From Methanolobus sp. (GTDB lineage: Archaea > Halobacteriota > Methanosarcinia > Methanosarcinales > Methanosarcinaceae), in assembly GCF_016278385.1 (NCBI RefSeq), contig NZ_JADQBY010000027.1, positions 1-48,928 of the forward strand: 48,928 nt of DNA, written 5' to 3'. Shown in pieces: positions 28,787-38,187 of the stretch (the stretch's first letter is position 1; each line of letters begins with the position of its first letter). A program made the position numbers and the translations under genes. The notes beneath the pieces were generated by a model. The model was not told the origin of the DNA, searched no databases, and saw only the letters and a program-made list of their open reading frames with translations.

Positions 28787-29182
28787 ATGAAACAACAAGA
28801 CATCAAGTACACAAACCAGCGGATTGAGATCCTGGATTTTCTCAGGGAATTTGATGGTCATCCTACTGTAGATGATGTCTATGAGGGAGTAAGACAAAAA
28901 TTAACACGTATCAGCAAGGCTACAGTTTATAGTAATCTGAAGTTCCTGGCTGAAAAAGGCCTGATAAAGGAGGTGAATGTAAAAGGGGTTTCAAGATTTG
29001 AATCCAATCTGATACCTCACCATCACACAATCTGTATAGAATGTGGAGAAATAAGAGACTACGAATCAGAAGAGCTTAGCCAATATGCCATGAGCATAGC
29101 AGAAGAAATAGATGACTTCAAAATAGAATCATCCGATACTAATTTTTACGGGATATGCAAAAAATGCATGGAGATGGAGTAA
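28787..29182 (+). CDS. Fur/PerR-family metal-dependent repressor
   Basis: 131 residues from the ATG at 28787. An N-terminal winged helix (TNQRIEILDFLREFDGHPTV...ISKATVYSNLKFLAEKGLI) is followed by a dimerisation domain with HHH at 78-80 and two Cys pairs, Cys83/Cys86 (CIEC) and Cys124/Cys127 (CKKC), which form the structural zinc site. It lies one base before a peroxiredoxin gene and is followed by a Dps-like gene, so a PerR-type peroxide sensor is the best inference. In-frame alternative starts exist at 28745 (ATG) and 28733 (TTG). Confidence 0.9.
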   Translation: MKQQDIKYTNQRIEILDFLREFDGHPTVDDVYEGVRQKLTRISKATVYSNLKFLAEKGLIKEVNVKGVSRFESNLIPHHHTICIECGEIRDYESEELSQYAMSIAEEIDDFKIESSDTNFYGICKKCMEME

Positions 29183-29183
29183 T

Positions 29184-29858
29184 ATGGAAGAAGAAATAGT
29201 AACAATGCCGCTTATAGGCGACGATGCACCGTCATTTAAAGCAAAAACAACAATGGGAGAAATTAATTTCCCAAAAGATTACAAAGGGAAGTGGGTAATT
29301 CTTTTCAGTCACCCTGCTGACTTTACACCAGTATGTACAACTGAATTTATGACATTTGCGACAATGCAGGAAGAATTCAGGGAATTAAATACCGAGTTAA
29401 TCGGACTTTCCATTGACAGTATCTATGCACACATTGCATGGCTTAGGACCATCAAAGAAAAGATCGTGTACAAGGGAATGAAAGACGTTGAAGTGAATTT
29501 CCCTGTCATTGAAGATCTTAAAATGGATGTTGCAAAGAAGTTTGGGATGGTACAACCAAATGCATCGGACACCCAGGCAGTAAGAGCAGTATTCATGATG
29601 GACCCAAAGGCAAAGGTAAGAGCTATTCTCTATTATCCACTATCCAATGGAAGGAACATGGATGAGATCAAGAGATTAATTCTGGCAATGCAGAAGTCAG
29701 ATGCGGAGAATATTGCAACTCCAGCCAACTGGCAACCAGGTGACGATGTAATCATTCCACCACCAGGATCATGCGGATCTGCAAAGGAAAGAGTTGAGAC
29801 TGAAGAAGAAGGAAAGTACTGCCTTGACTGGTTCATGTGCCTCAGGAAACAGTCTTAA
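29184..29858 (+). CDS. Peroxiredoxin (archaeal Prx6/TPx type)
   Basis: Thiol peroxidase that reduces peroxides, 224 residues. The peroxidatic cysteine is Cys51 in DFTPVCTTEF. The long C-terminal extension has Cys197, Cys213 and Cys219 (CLDWFMC), the arrangement of archaeal decameric enzymes that resolve through C-terminal cysteines. It starts one base after the repressor gene stop. Electron donor could be the thioredoxin system at 47262-48430, but this is inference. Confidence 0.95.
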   Translation: MEEEIVTMPLIGDDAPSFKAKTTMGEINFPKDYKGKWVILFSHPADFTPVCTTEFMTFATMQEEFRELNTELIGLSIDSIYAHIAWLRTIKEKIVYKGMKDVEVNFPVIEDLKMDVAKKFGMVQPNASDTQAVRAVFMMDPKAKVRAILYYPLSNGRNMDEIKRLILAMQKSDAENIATPANWQPGDDVIIPPPGSCGSAKERVETEEEGKYCLDWFMCLRKQS

Positions 29859-29894
29859 GTACGATGCAAAAATATATTTTAGAGGTGACCAATT

Positions 29895-30392
29895 ATGGGA
29901 ACAAAAGGCGTTGAAATACTTAACTTAGATGTTAATGAACTGATAGATTTACTGAACAAGGCACTCGCAGATGAGTGGCTGGCATACTACCAGTACTGGA
30001 TTGGTGCAAAGGTTATCAAAGGACCAATGAGAGAAGCTACTGTAGCTGAACTTCTCCAGCATGCCACAGATGAACTGCGCCATGCTGATATGGTATCCAA
30101 CAGGATATTACAGCTTGGTGGAACACCTGTCCTCTCCCCAATGGACTGGGAGAAACTCAGCAACTGCGGATACGAATCTCCAGAGGACCCTTTTGTGAAA
30201 AAGATACTTGCGCAGAACATCAAAGGAGAGCAGTGTGCTATCCAGGTGTACAATTCCATCCTTGGAAAGGTCAAGGATAAGGACCCTGTTACATACGAAA
30301 TGGTATTACAGATCCTTACCGATGAGATCGAGCATGAAGATGACCTACAGGCCATCATGGAAGATATCGAACTTATGCAAAGAATGGATTAA
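29895..30392 (+). CDS. Dps-like ferritin (DPSL/thioferritin type)
   Basis: 165-residue four-helix ferritin-like protein. Metal-binding patterns: ALADEWLAYYQYW in helix A, HATDELRHADM in helix B, NIKGEQCAIQVYN in helix C and TDEIEHEDDLQ in helix D. Two cysteines (in LSNCGYES and GEQCAIQ) sit where archaeal DPSL proteins have a characteristic Cys pair. Such cages oxidise iron with peroxide and protect DNA. It is the third gene of the PerR-type operon, 36 nt after the peroxiredoxin, with a GAGGTGACC Shine-Dalgarno. Confidence 0.88.
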   Translation: MGTKGVEILNLDVNELIDLLNKALADEWLAYYQYWIGAKVIKGPMREATVAELLQHATDELRHADMVSNRILQLGGTPVLSPMDWEKLSNCGYESPEDPFVKKILAQNIKGEQCAIQVYNSILGKVKDKDPVTYEMVLQILTDEIEHEDDLQAIMEDIELMQRMD

Positions 30393-30702
30393 CCATTCAA
30401 TGGCTGGATAAGATTGGTCATTTTCTGTCCCGGTAAAAGGGATAGGAAATGTTCATCTACTTTTTTGATACTGTGCGTCAGTGCACACATGTTGACAGTT
30501 CATAATACTGTTACTTGATAGTGTTTTTCCTACATACATCCAAGTTTCCATATCTTTTGGATTTGCGATAGATATATTTAGAAGAATGTTTGTTAGATTT
30601 AGTCATTAAATAACCGTATAAAAATAAAGATTTTCGATCAGAACTATCTAATGTAACATCCAATAACACATTTATTGACTATTCAAAAATCACGGAGATA
30701 AC
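30393..30702. other. Intergenic region before topA
   Basis: A hairpin CTGTCCC (30425-30431) / GGGATAG (30439-30445), with one G-T pair, is followed by a T-run at 30461-30466; it may end the oxidative-stress operon. Another short inverted repeat TGTGC/GCACA lies near 30475-30490. TATA-like CGTATAAAAATA at 30615-30626 is a candidate topA promoter. No gene was seen. Confidence 0.4.
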
Positions 30703-32943
30703 ATGCATCTCATCATAGCAGAAAAGCACATTGCAGCAAAAAGGATAGCTGCTATCCTGGCTCCCGGGAAGACAAAACAGGTCCGTGTAAGCGGAGTAGA
30801 TACATATGAATATGAATCAGATGAAGGAACAAAGATATTTATAGGACTTAGTGGACACATTGTAAAACTGGATTTCCCCAAAGCCTACAACAACTGGCAA
30901 AAAGTAGAGGCAAACGAGCTTATTGACGCAGATGTGATCACAACTTCGACACAGGTAAAAATAGTAGCTGCACTGAAGAAACTGGGAAAAACAGCTACCA
31001 AAGTAACCATTGCAACTGACTACGACAGGGAAGGAGAACTCATTGGAGTTGAAGCCCTTGACATAATCAGAGAGATCAATCCTGATGTGGTATTTGAACG
31101 TGTACATTACAGTGCCATTACCCCAAAAGCTATTGACGATGCTTTTTCAAACCCTGTGAATGTTGACTTCAACCTGGCAGATGCCGGACATTCACGACAG
31201 GTCATAGACCTTGTATGGGGTGCTTCAATGACTCGTTACATATCTCTTGCGGCCGGACGCCTTGGAAAAATGTTCCTTTCAGTAGGAAGAGTACAGTCAC
31301 CCACTCTTTCACTAATAGTGGAGCGTGAGAAGGAAAGAGATGCTTTTATCCCGAAACCATATTGGGAACTATCAGCAATACTGGATAGTAAAAGCGGAGT
31401 ACAGTTCAAGGTAGAACATCGTACGAAGCGTTTCTGGGAGAAAGCAGAAGTAGATGCTGCAATGGCAAATGTATCAGTAGGCGATGATGCTCTTGTAATC
31501 GAACTCACCACTTCCGAGAAGATAGACAAACCACCAACGCCTTTTAACACTACCGAATTCATTGGTGCTGCGAGTTCTATCGGTTTTACAGCGGCTAATG
31601 CAATGAGAATTGCTGAGACACTTTATACAAACGGTTTCATCTCATATCCAAGAACCGATAACACAGTCTACCCTGAAAGTATTGATCTCAGGGCACAGAT
31701 AGAGATATTCAAGACCGGTGCTTTCAAGCAATACGCACTCAAATTACTTGAAAAAGAAGAACTTGTACCTACAAAAGGCAAGAAAGAGACAACAGACCAT
31801 CCACCTATCTTCCCTGCATCCCTTGCCAAAAAATCAGAAATGAATGAGCAGGAATGGAAACTTTACGAACTCGTGGTCAGGCGCTTTTTTGCGACATTTG
31901 CCGACCCTGCAAAATGGGAGACCATCAAATCGAAATTCGACATAAACGGAGAGGATTTCAAAGCAAATGGTGCAAGACTCGTTGTTCCCGGATGGAGATG
32001 GTATTATCATTATAATGCACCTGAGGACAGACTGTTACCAGAACTGACCGAAGGCGATAAGCTCAAAGTGGACAAAGTGGAAGTTGAGGCTAAAGAGACA
32101 CAACCACCCGGAAGATACGGCCAGGGCAGACTCATTAAGATAATGGAAGATATGGGACTCGGTACCAAAGCAACACGCCATGAGATTATCAGCAAACTCT
32201 ATTCCAGAGCATATGTGCATGGAAACCCCCTGCAACCCACAAAAACCGCAATTGCAGTTGTGGACACCCTTGAAACATTCGCACCAACAATGTCCAAACC
32301 TGACATGACAAGCAAACTTGAAGCTGATATGGACAGGATAGCAGAAGGTAAAATACCAGAAGATGAAGTGTTGAACGAATCCAGGGAAATGTTGGGACTC
32401 ATATTCAAAGAACTTGAAATAAACAAGGAAGATATCAGCGAATCACTACGTGCCGGTCTTCGCGAGGATAAGATCATAGGCGTATGTTCCAATTGTGAGT
32501 CCAACCTCATGGTAATGAGGTCAAAGCGAGGTTCACGATTTATAGGATGTGACGGTTACCCGGACTGCAATTTCGCATTGCCACTCCCACGCTCAGGGCA
32601 GGTAGTGGTTACGGATAAATTGTGCGAAGAACATGGAATGTACCACATACGCATCATCAATTCAGGAAAAAGACCCTGGAACCTGGGATGTCCACATTGT
32701 AATTTCCTCGAATGGCAAAAATCGCAAGCAGAGGAGAAAGAAAAACAAGGCACTGACAATAATAAAGAGCGTCCGAAGACGATCAATGACATATCAGGGA
32801 TTGGGAAGGTTACTGCGGAAAAACTTTCTGATGCCGGTATTTGCAGTGTAGAAGACTTATGTACCGCAGATGCTGTAGAACTTGCGAAAGTTACAAGTAT
32901 ACCTGTTAAGAAATTAAAGAAATGGCAATCTGAAATAGATTGA
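30703..32943 (+). CDS. topA: DNA topoisomerase I (type IA)
   Basis: Relaxes negative supercoils; 746 residues. The TOPRIM domain starts at the N-terminus (LIIAEKHIAAKRIAAIL) and contains DYDREGELIG. The catalytic tyrosine is about residue 315 in GFISYPRTDN. A C-terminal zinc ribbon follows (CSNCESNLMV...GCDGYPDCNF), then a second Cys/His cluster, and finally a helix-hairpin-helix (INDISGIGKVTAEKL) at the end. The ATG has ACGGAGAT upstream. It is 16 nt upstream of the beta-CASP gene, so both are likely co-transcribed. Confidence 0.95.
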   Translation: MHLIIAEKHIAAKRIAAILAPGKTKQVRVSGVDTYEYESDEGTKIFIGLSGHIVKLDFPKAYNNWQKVEANELIDADVITTSTQVKIVAALKKLGKTATKVTIATDYDREGELIGVEALDIIREINPDVVFERVHYSAITPKAIDDAFSNPVNVDFNLADAGHSRQVIDLVWGASMTRYISLAAGRLGKMFLSVGRVQSPTLSLIVEREKERDAFIPKPYWELSAILDSKSGVQFKVEHRTKRFWEKAEVDAAMANVSVGDDALVIELTTSEKIDKPPTPFNTTEFIGAASSIGFTAANAMRIAETLYTNGFISYPRTDNTVYPESIDLRAQIEIFKTGAFKQYALKLLEKEELVPTKGKKETTDHPPIFPASLAKKSEMNEQEWKLYELVVRRFFATFADPAKWETIKSKFDINGEDFKANGARLVVPGWRWYYHYNAPEDRLLPELTEGDKLKVDKVEVEAKETQPPGRYGQGRLIKIMEDMGLGTKATRHEIISKLYSRAYVHGNPLQPTKTAIAVVDTLETFAPTMSKPDMTSKLEADMDRIAEGKIPEDEVLNESREMLGLIFKELEINKEDISESLRAGLREDKIIGVCSNCESNLMVMRSKRGSRFIGCDGYPDCNFALPLPRSGQVVVTDKLCEEHGMYHIRIINSGKRPWNLGCPHCNFLEWQKSQAEEKEKQGTDNNKERPKTINDISGIGKVTAEKLSDAGICSVEDLCTADAVELAKVTSIPVKKLKKWQSEID

Positions 32944-32959
32944 CAGGAGTGAAGTATAA

Positions 32960-34198
32960 ATGGAATTGGAATTCAAGGGTGCATGCAGGGAAGTCGGAAG
33001 ATCGGCAGTTCTTGTCGATGATAAGCTAATGATGGATTACGGGGTATCTCCCGGAGAACACGTTAAGTACCCCTTGAATGGGTCGCGTCCTGATGCTGTG
33101 CTTCTATCCCACGCACACATAGACCATTCCGGTGCAATTCCAAATCTCATGGACTTTGAACCTGATGTCTACATGACACCACCTACTTTTGATCTTACAT
33201 ATATGCTTGCAAAGGATACATTAAGAATTGCAGAAAGAGAAGGAGAGATGCCGGCATATGACGCCATTGAACTCTCTAAATTTGCGCATCAAACAAAACA
33301 GGTAGATACAGGAATTGAATTTAACGTACATGGATACGATGTTGAGTTCCTGAATGCCGGACACATACCCGGTGCATCAGCTATCCATGTAAGGGACAAA
33401 GAGAATAAAAGCCTGTTCTATACAGGAGATATCAATACTGCTGACACGCGATTGGTTCTTGGTGCAATTGACTTCCCTGATTCAGACATACTAATAACTG
33501 AAAGCACGTATTTTGGAGATGAACATCTTCCCAGAAAAGAAATTGAAAAGGAATTCATTGATTCCGTTCATGACACACTGAACATAGGAGGCAGTGTGAT
33601 AATTCCTGCCTTTGCTATTGGAAGAACGCAGGAAATACTGATGCTTCTGGATGCATACGGCATCAGGGCTTACGTTGACGGAATGGGTGTACAGGCATAC
33701 AAGATCATGTCAAAACATCCTGAATACCTGCACAATCCAACTCACCTTAAAAAGGCATTTGATAATGCCACACTGGTAACTGGCCATAAAAGAAATAAAA
33801 TAGCCCTTGAATCTTCCGTAATTGTAACTACGGCCGGAATGCTCAACGGTGGACCTGTGCTTTATTACATCAACAAACTGTACAAGGACCCGAAATCAAA
33901 GATAATACTTACAGGATATCAGGTAGAGGGCACCAACGGCAGAATGGCAATGGATACTGGCAACATAGACAATGACGGAGTTATCCAGCACCTCAAACCA
34001 AAAATAGAACAATATGATTTTTCCGCCCATTCCGGGGACAGGGAGCTTAAAGAAATGGTAAGGGCTTTCTGCAACAATGGAACTGAGCATGTCTTCACGA
34101 TGCATGGAGATAACTGCGAAGGATTTGCAGACTGGATTAAAGAAGAAATAGGTGTTGAGACATTCGCACCTGAAATCGGTGAACGCTTTACATTATAA
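32960..34198 (+). CDS. Beta-CASP metallo-beta-lactamase RNase (aCPSF2-like)
   Basis: RNA-processing nuclease class, 412 residues. The zinc motif HAHIDHSG is at 51-58, then AGHIPGASAIHV, YTGDINTADT and the beta-CASP motifs ESTYFGDE, VIIPAFAIGRTQE, TTAGMLNGGP and DFSAHSGDRE. It lacks the N-terminal KH domains of aCPSF1, which places it nearer aCPSF2. Other members are 5'-3' RNases, so the exact polarity is not certain. SD ACAGGAGTGA before the ATG. Confidence 0.9.
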   Translation: MELEFKGACREVGRSAVLVDDKLMMDYGVSPGEHVKYPLNGSRPDAVLLSHAHIDHSGAIPNLMDFEPDVYMTPPTFDLTYMLAKDTLRIAEREGEMPAYDAIELSKFAHQTKQVDTGIEFNVHGYDVEFLNAGHIPGASAIHVRDKENKSLFYTGDINTADTRLVLGAIDFPDSDILITESTYFGDEHLPRKEIEKEFIDSVHDTLNIGGSVIIPAFAIGRTQEILMLLDAYGIRAYVDGMGVQAYKIMSKHPEYLHNPTHLKKAFDNATLVTGHKRNKIALESSVIVTTAGMLNGGPVLYYINKLYKDPKSKIILTGYQVEGTNGRMAMDTGNIDNDGVIQHLKPKIEQYDFSAHSGDRELKEMVRAFCNNGTEHVFTMHGDNCEGFADWIKEEIGVETFAPEIGERFTL

Positions 34199-34221
34199 AG
34201 TAAAATATAAGACAATTTTAT

Positions 34222-34863
34222 TCACATATAGGAAGAACTTTGATATTTCATATCATCGTTCACCTTTTTAGCTTTTACCATTGCAGCCTTCAGATTTTCT
34301 ATTGCATCACTATGTTCAGGGTCTATTTTAAGGACTCTGGTAAAACATTCCGCTGCATCATCATATTTTCCAAGACCAAAGTAAGCAAGTCCTTTTTTGT
34401 TCCACACAATCGCAAATTTATTATCCAGTTCTATTTCCTTGTGAACTTTGCTATAGCATTCAATGGCTTCATTATGATTTCCCATCAATTCCAGAATATC
34501 CCCTTTGTTTACCCATGCATTTTCATTGTTGGGATCAAGGGTGAGTATCCGGTTATAGCATTTAATGGACTCTTCATATCGACCAATATTAAAAAGAACC
34601 ACACCCATATTACATAAAACATCAACATCGTTTTTATTAAGAAAAACAGACTTCCTGAAGCATTCCACCGCTTCTTCATCCCGTCCCAGAAAAGAAAGCG
34701 CTATGCCCTTATTGTTCCATACCAGCGCCATAGCCTCATTGCTCCATAGCTCAGGATCCAGATGCTCACACTCCAGTATAAGCGAAAAATACTCAATCTT
34801 CTCTTCCGGATCTTCGGCATCAAATGCTAATTTGAACCATTCTTCCGGTTTATCAGGATCCAT
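34222..34863 (-). CDS. TPR-repeat protein
   Basis: 213 residues of tetratricopeptide repeats; about five units are visible (for example AWVNKGDILELMGNHNEAIE and VWNKKGLAYFGLGKYDDAAE). These mediate protein-protein contacts; the partner is unknown. The ATG at 34863 was chosen because GGAG lies about 12 nt upstream; a GTG at 34893 would add ten residues. No signal peptide. It converges with the beta-CASP gene. Confidence 0.82.
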   Translation of the reverse strand: MDPDKPEEWFKLAFDAEDPEEKIEYFSLILECEHLDPELWSNEAMALVWNNKGIALSFLGRDEEAVECFRKSVFLNKNDVDVLCNMGVVLFNIGRYEESIKCYNRILTLDPNNENAWVNKGDILELMGNHNEAIECYSKVHKEIELDNKFAIVWNKKGLAYFGLGKYDDAAECFTRVLKIDPEHSDAIENLKAAMVKAKKVNDDMKYQSSSYM

Positions 34864-35152
34864 CCAGCTGACCAACTCCAAGATAAATAACACAGCATAA
34901 TATCGTGTCTAAACAGTATATTCTTAATTTTTACTTTTCCTTAATGTACATAACATATTAATTAAGTTATCGAAATTATTCGGCCGCTATGAAAAGTATA
35001 TCAACTTCGTTCTTAAAACTCCATTTCTAATTTGAGATGATTTTCTTAAAAGAATCTCCAAAATAAGTTACTTCATGCAAACCTAGTTAACATAAGGAAA
35101 CAGAGTATAGTATTATTTTTATACGTACAACATTATAATCAAGGAGGATTAT

Positions 35153-35998
35153 ATGAACATATTACATATTTCGGATATGCATTTCGGTCCTCGTCACTGG
35201 GATGGAGACGATCAAATTCTGCTTGATATGATCAATTCGTTTGATGCTGACATCGTAATCAACACAGGGGACAATACAACAGATGGCATGGAAGATGAAT
35301 GTGCTGAAGCAGGCCGTTTCCTAAAAGGAATAAAGTGCAAAAATGTAATCTCTACTTTGGGCAATCATGACAAAAGGAATATGCGCTCCCATGAACTATT
35401 CCGGAAATATATTGATAGCTCCGAGATAATAACTATCTCCAAAACAATAAAAACAACAAAGAAAAACCTTTTTTTAAACCGGGAAATCACTAAGGTTGAT
35501 GAGAATTTTACCGATCTGAATTTCATTAAATCTATTTCGATTACTGGAAAAAAGGTATTAATTCTCAGCATCGATACCGCTGAACTATATAGTGATGAAG
35601 GGTATGTTGAAAAAGAGATGCTAAATGCTGTTTCAAAAGAAATTGAACAGCTAGAATATGACCTGCTTTTGTTGATTACCCATTATTCTATTTTGGGTAC
35701 AGATGAGCTTCCCCTACAAAATTCCGCTGCACTTATTGATTTTGTACAAAAACATAAAATCGAATACGTTTTTTGCGGTCATACTCACGAACTGGAAATT
35801 ATGCAAGCCAATGATCTATACCAAGGTCATTCATTTATTCATTCTATGTGTGGCAGTTTATCCTCTAGCAATCATCCCAATGATGATAACATGTTCTTGT
35901 ATTATGAAAATGTGGGCAGCGAAGATATGCATATGCATCTGATACGAATCTTTTCAGAGATGGAGAGGGTACATTTCAAACACGAAATAATATTTTAG
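35153..35998 (+). CDS. Calcineurin-like metallophosphoesterase
   Basis: 281 residues with the complete metallophosphoesterase pattern: SDMHFG (Asp8, His10), NTGDNT, STLGNHD, ITHYSI and CGHTHE. It cleaves phosphomono- or diesters with two metal ions; substrate unknown. A very good AAGGAGGATTAT Shine-Dalgarno lies before the ATG. It ends in TAG. 91 bp and a new TATA box separate it from the nucleotidylyltransferase gene, so it is probably not in that operon, although it could supply a phosphatase step to it. Confidence 0.85.
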   Translation: MNILHISDMHFGPRHWDGDDQILLDMINSFDADIVINTGDNTTDGMEDECAEAGRFLKGIKCKNVISTLGNHDKRNMRSHELFRKYIDSSEIITISKTIKTTKKNLFLNREITKVDENFTDLNFIKSISITGKKVLILSIDTAELYSDEGYVEKEMLNAVSKEIEQLEYDLLLLITHYSILGTDELPLQNSAALIDFVQKHKIEYVFCGHTHELEIMQANDLYQGHSFIHSMCGSLSSSNHPNDDNMFLYYENVGSEDMHMHLIRIFSEMERVHFKHEIIF

Positions 35999-36051
35999 GG
36001 AAGACTTTCAGAAATAATACTTTTATAAGTTCCTTTAATACAGTTGACAGT

Positions 36052-36061
36052 CTTATATATA
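36052..36061 (+). promoter_or_regulatory. TATA box of the head-group cluster
   Basis: CTTATATATA centred about 33 bp before the ATG at 36090 implies a leader of only a few bases and a separate transcription unit from the metallophosphoesterase gene. No Shine-Dalgarno precedes the ATG. Confidence 0.5.
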
Positions 36062-36089
36062 CGATGAATACCAACCAATCGGATTTCCA

Positions 36090-37082
36090 ATGAATTCGAA
36101 TCACAGCAATAGTGATAATGGAGTTATAACAACCGCATTATTATTGGCAGCTGGCAAGGGCAGTCGTTTGTATCCTCTAACAAGCGACACACCGAAGTGC
36201 CTTACAATGGTTCATGAGGCTTCTATACTTGAACGACTTGTCATTAATTTGAAAAAACAAGGCTTCAAACGTCTTGTCATTGTCACAGGATATCAGGAAA
36301 AATGTATTCGTGACTTTTTAGAAACGCGTTCCTGCGGTATGACAATCGATTATATTTTCAGTCCCCTTTACGCGACCACCAATAACATCTATTCACTCTG
36401 GATGGCGCGGGATATTATTAATGAGCCTTTCTTACTTATTGAAAGCGACCTCATCTTTGATGAATCCCTTCTGGATGGTATGTGCTCTCCTGACCGAATT
36501 GCCGTTGGATGTATGCAACCATGGATGAATGGTTCCACTGTTACAGCCAGTAGATCACATCATGTTAAGAAATTCCAAAGCGGTATTGCCGGCCCTCTTG
36601 ATGAGATAAGATACAAGACTGTCAATATTTACAGTTTTTCCCTCCCTTCGTGGCATAGCATTAAAGAAAGGCTGGGTCAGTACATTTCAGCCGGCAAAGT
36701 AAATGACTATTATGAAAACGTTTTTGCGGAAATGGTAGCTGATGGCAGTCTATCTCTTGAAACAGTATCATTTGATGGCAAGCGATGGTACGAAATAGAC
36801 ACAATTGCAGACCTTGCAAAAGCTGAGAAACTATTTTCAGCAGACAAATATGAAACGATAATTCCTTACAATATCATGCCAAAGATATCTGGAATATCAA
36901 GACCCTTTTTTTTGACACGCAAAAAACATGGAGAAAAAGCGGTTACTCGTTCACTTTCCAGCCTAAGCCCGTTGACCCAGTCTAACCCATTGAATTTAAA
37001 GGCAATTCATAAAGCCCATCCTTTAAAAAAGGAAGTGCCTTTTCTAAATCATTTAAGAGAAATAATACCTGATGCAACATAA
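36090..37082 (+). CDS. LicC/PntC-type nucleotidylyltransferase
   Basis: 330-residue sugar-nucleotidyltransferase-fold protein. The nucleotide loop AAGKGSRLYPLT is at 20-31 with Lys36; TNNIYSLWM at 97-105 is the pattern of enzymes that activate phosphocholine, phosphoethanolamine or aminoethylphosphonate as CDP derivatives, rather than of sugar-phosphate enzymes. ESDLIFD at 118-124 supplies a metal Asp. The last ~75 residues are an extra, basic, low-complexity tail. Its stop overlaps the next gene by 11 nt; in some bacteria these two domains are fused in one protein. CTP is the inferred nucleotide; the alcohol is unknown. Confidence 0.82.
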   Translation: MNSNHSNSDNGVITTALLLAAGKGSRLYPLTSDTPKCLTMVHEASILERLVINLKKQGFKRLVIVTGYQEKCIRDFLETRSCGMTIDYIFSPLYATTNNIYSLWMARDIINEPFLLIESDLIFDESLLDGMCSPDRIAVGCMQPWMNGSTVTASRSHHVKKFQSGIAGPLDEIRYKTVNIYSFSLPSWHSIKERLGQYISAGKVNDYYENVFAEMVADGSLSLETVSFDGKRWYEIDTIADLAKAEKLFSADKYETIIPYNIMPKISGISRPFFLTRKKHGEKAVTRSLSSLSPLTQSNPLNLKAIHKAHPLKKEVPFLNHLREIIPDAT

Positions 37083-38187
37083 TTACAAGACTCAAACTGA
37101 AAAATACGAATTCGTATCCGGACAACATGGTGGTTACTATCACCATGACTTTATTGATCATTCTTATCTTTACAATTTGTATTTCCCGCCAGAGGCAGTT
37201 TTTACAACTTTAAAAGATAAAATTCATGACCTTGTCCTTAACTACCCGATTGCACAGGATGCTCTTGCCGATCTCATCGGTGATCTGATCGACCAGCCTG
37301 CTGAAAGGATCGTTGTAGGAAACGGTGCTGCCGAACTTATCAAAATCATATCCGGCCACATAGCCAGCAAGTTGATCGTTCCAGTACCATCTTTTAATGA
37401 ATATGTGAATGCAGCACCATTAGGCAAAGTAGTTGAATTTCCTCTTGAATTTCCATCTTTTCAATTAGATGTAGACAAATTCGCTGATGAAGCGATCAAA
37501 GTTAAAGCAGATGTTGCTGTTGTGGTAACACCTAATAACCCTACATCGATATTAGTTCCCAAGTCCGATCTAATATCTCTTGCACAAAAACTTGCAGACC
37601 ATGATTGTATGTTGATCATCGATGAATCCTTCATGGATTTTGTGCATGATCCTGATAAGGCAACTCTGGAACATGAACTCGAACATTATCCAAATATAGC
37701 AATCCTTAAAAGCATGAGCAAAGCCTATGGCATCTGTGGTCTCAGAATCGGGTACATGCTAACTGCAAATTTAGAATTTGCTGAATCTGTAAGAAAAGGC
37801 GTGCATATATGGAATATTAACGGATTTGCCGAAGAGTTTCTGCGAATATTGCCTGATTACAGACAGGAATTTATCGATAGCTGTAAGCAGGTACGGACAG
37901 ACAGGTATAATCTATATAAACACTTGTGCACTATCCCTGGAATAATCGTTTATAAACCTGATGCAAACTTTATTTTCTGTCGCCTCCCAGATCACGCACA
38001 AAGTGGTCCTGAAGTCACGAAGAGATTGTTCATTGAGCATAACATGTACATAAAACACTGCTTGGACAAGACCCTACCCGATTCCAGCCGTTATGTTCGT
38101 ATCGCCAGCCGTACTGAAGCAGAAAATTGCAAATTAGTTGAATCGTTGGTAGATGTTATTAACTCAAATAAAGTGGAAGCACTCTGA
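37072..38187 (+). CDS. Fold-type I PLP enzyme (HisC/CobD-like aminotransferase or decarboxylase)
   Basis: 371 residues. PLP-binding features: TPNNPT at 153-158, Asp184 in IDES, Schiff-base Lys217 in KSMSKAYG and Arg225 in GLRIGY. The closest classes are histidinol-phosphate aminotransferase and threonine/serine-phosphate decarboxylase (CobD-like); I cannot tell transamination from decarboxylation by reading. Its ATG lies 11 nt inside the nucleotidylyltransferase gene and its TGA overlaps the next ATG, so the three proteins are made in step. A decarboxylase acting on serine phosphate would give phosphoethanolamine, the natural substrate for the upstream enzyme; this is inference. Confidence 0.85.
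   Translation: MQHNYKTQTEKYEFVSGQHGGYYHHDFIDHSYLYNLYFPPEAVFTTLKDKIHDLVLNYPIAQDALADLIGDLIDQPAERIVVGNGAAELIKIISGHIASKLIVPVPSFNEYVNAAPLGKVVEFPLEFPSFQLDVDKFADEAIKVKADVAVVVTPNNPTSILVPKSDLISLAQKLADHDCMLIIDESFMDFVHDPDKATLEHELEHYPNIAILKSMSKAYGICGLRIGYMLTANLEFAESVRKGVHIWNINGFAEEFLRILPDYRQEFIDSCKQVRTDRYNLYKHLCTIPGIIVYKPDANFIFCRLPDHAQSGPEVTKRLFIEHNMYIKHCLDKTLPDSSRYVRIASRTEAENCKLVESLVDVINSNKVEAL

Noticed and set aside
36064-36093. Nine-codon upstream ORF ending over the nucleotidylyltransferase ATG
   Set aside because: The TATA box position predicts transcription from about 36083, so this ORF would not be in the mRNA.
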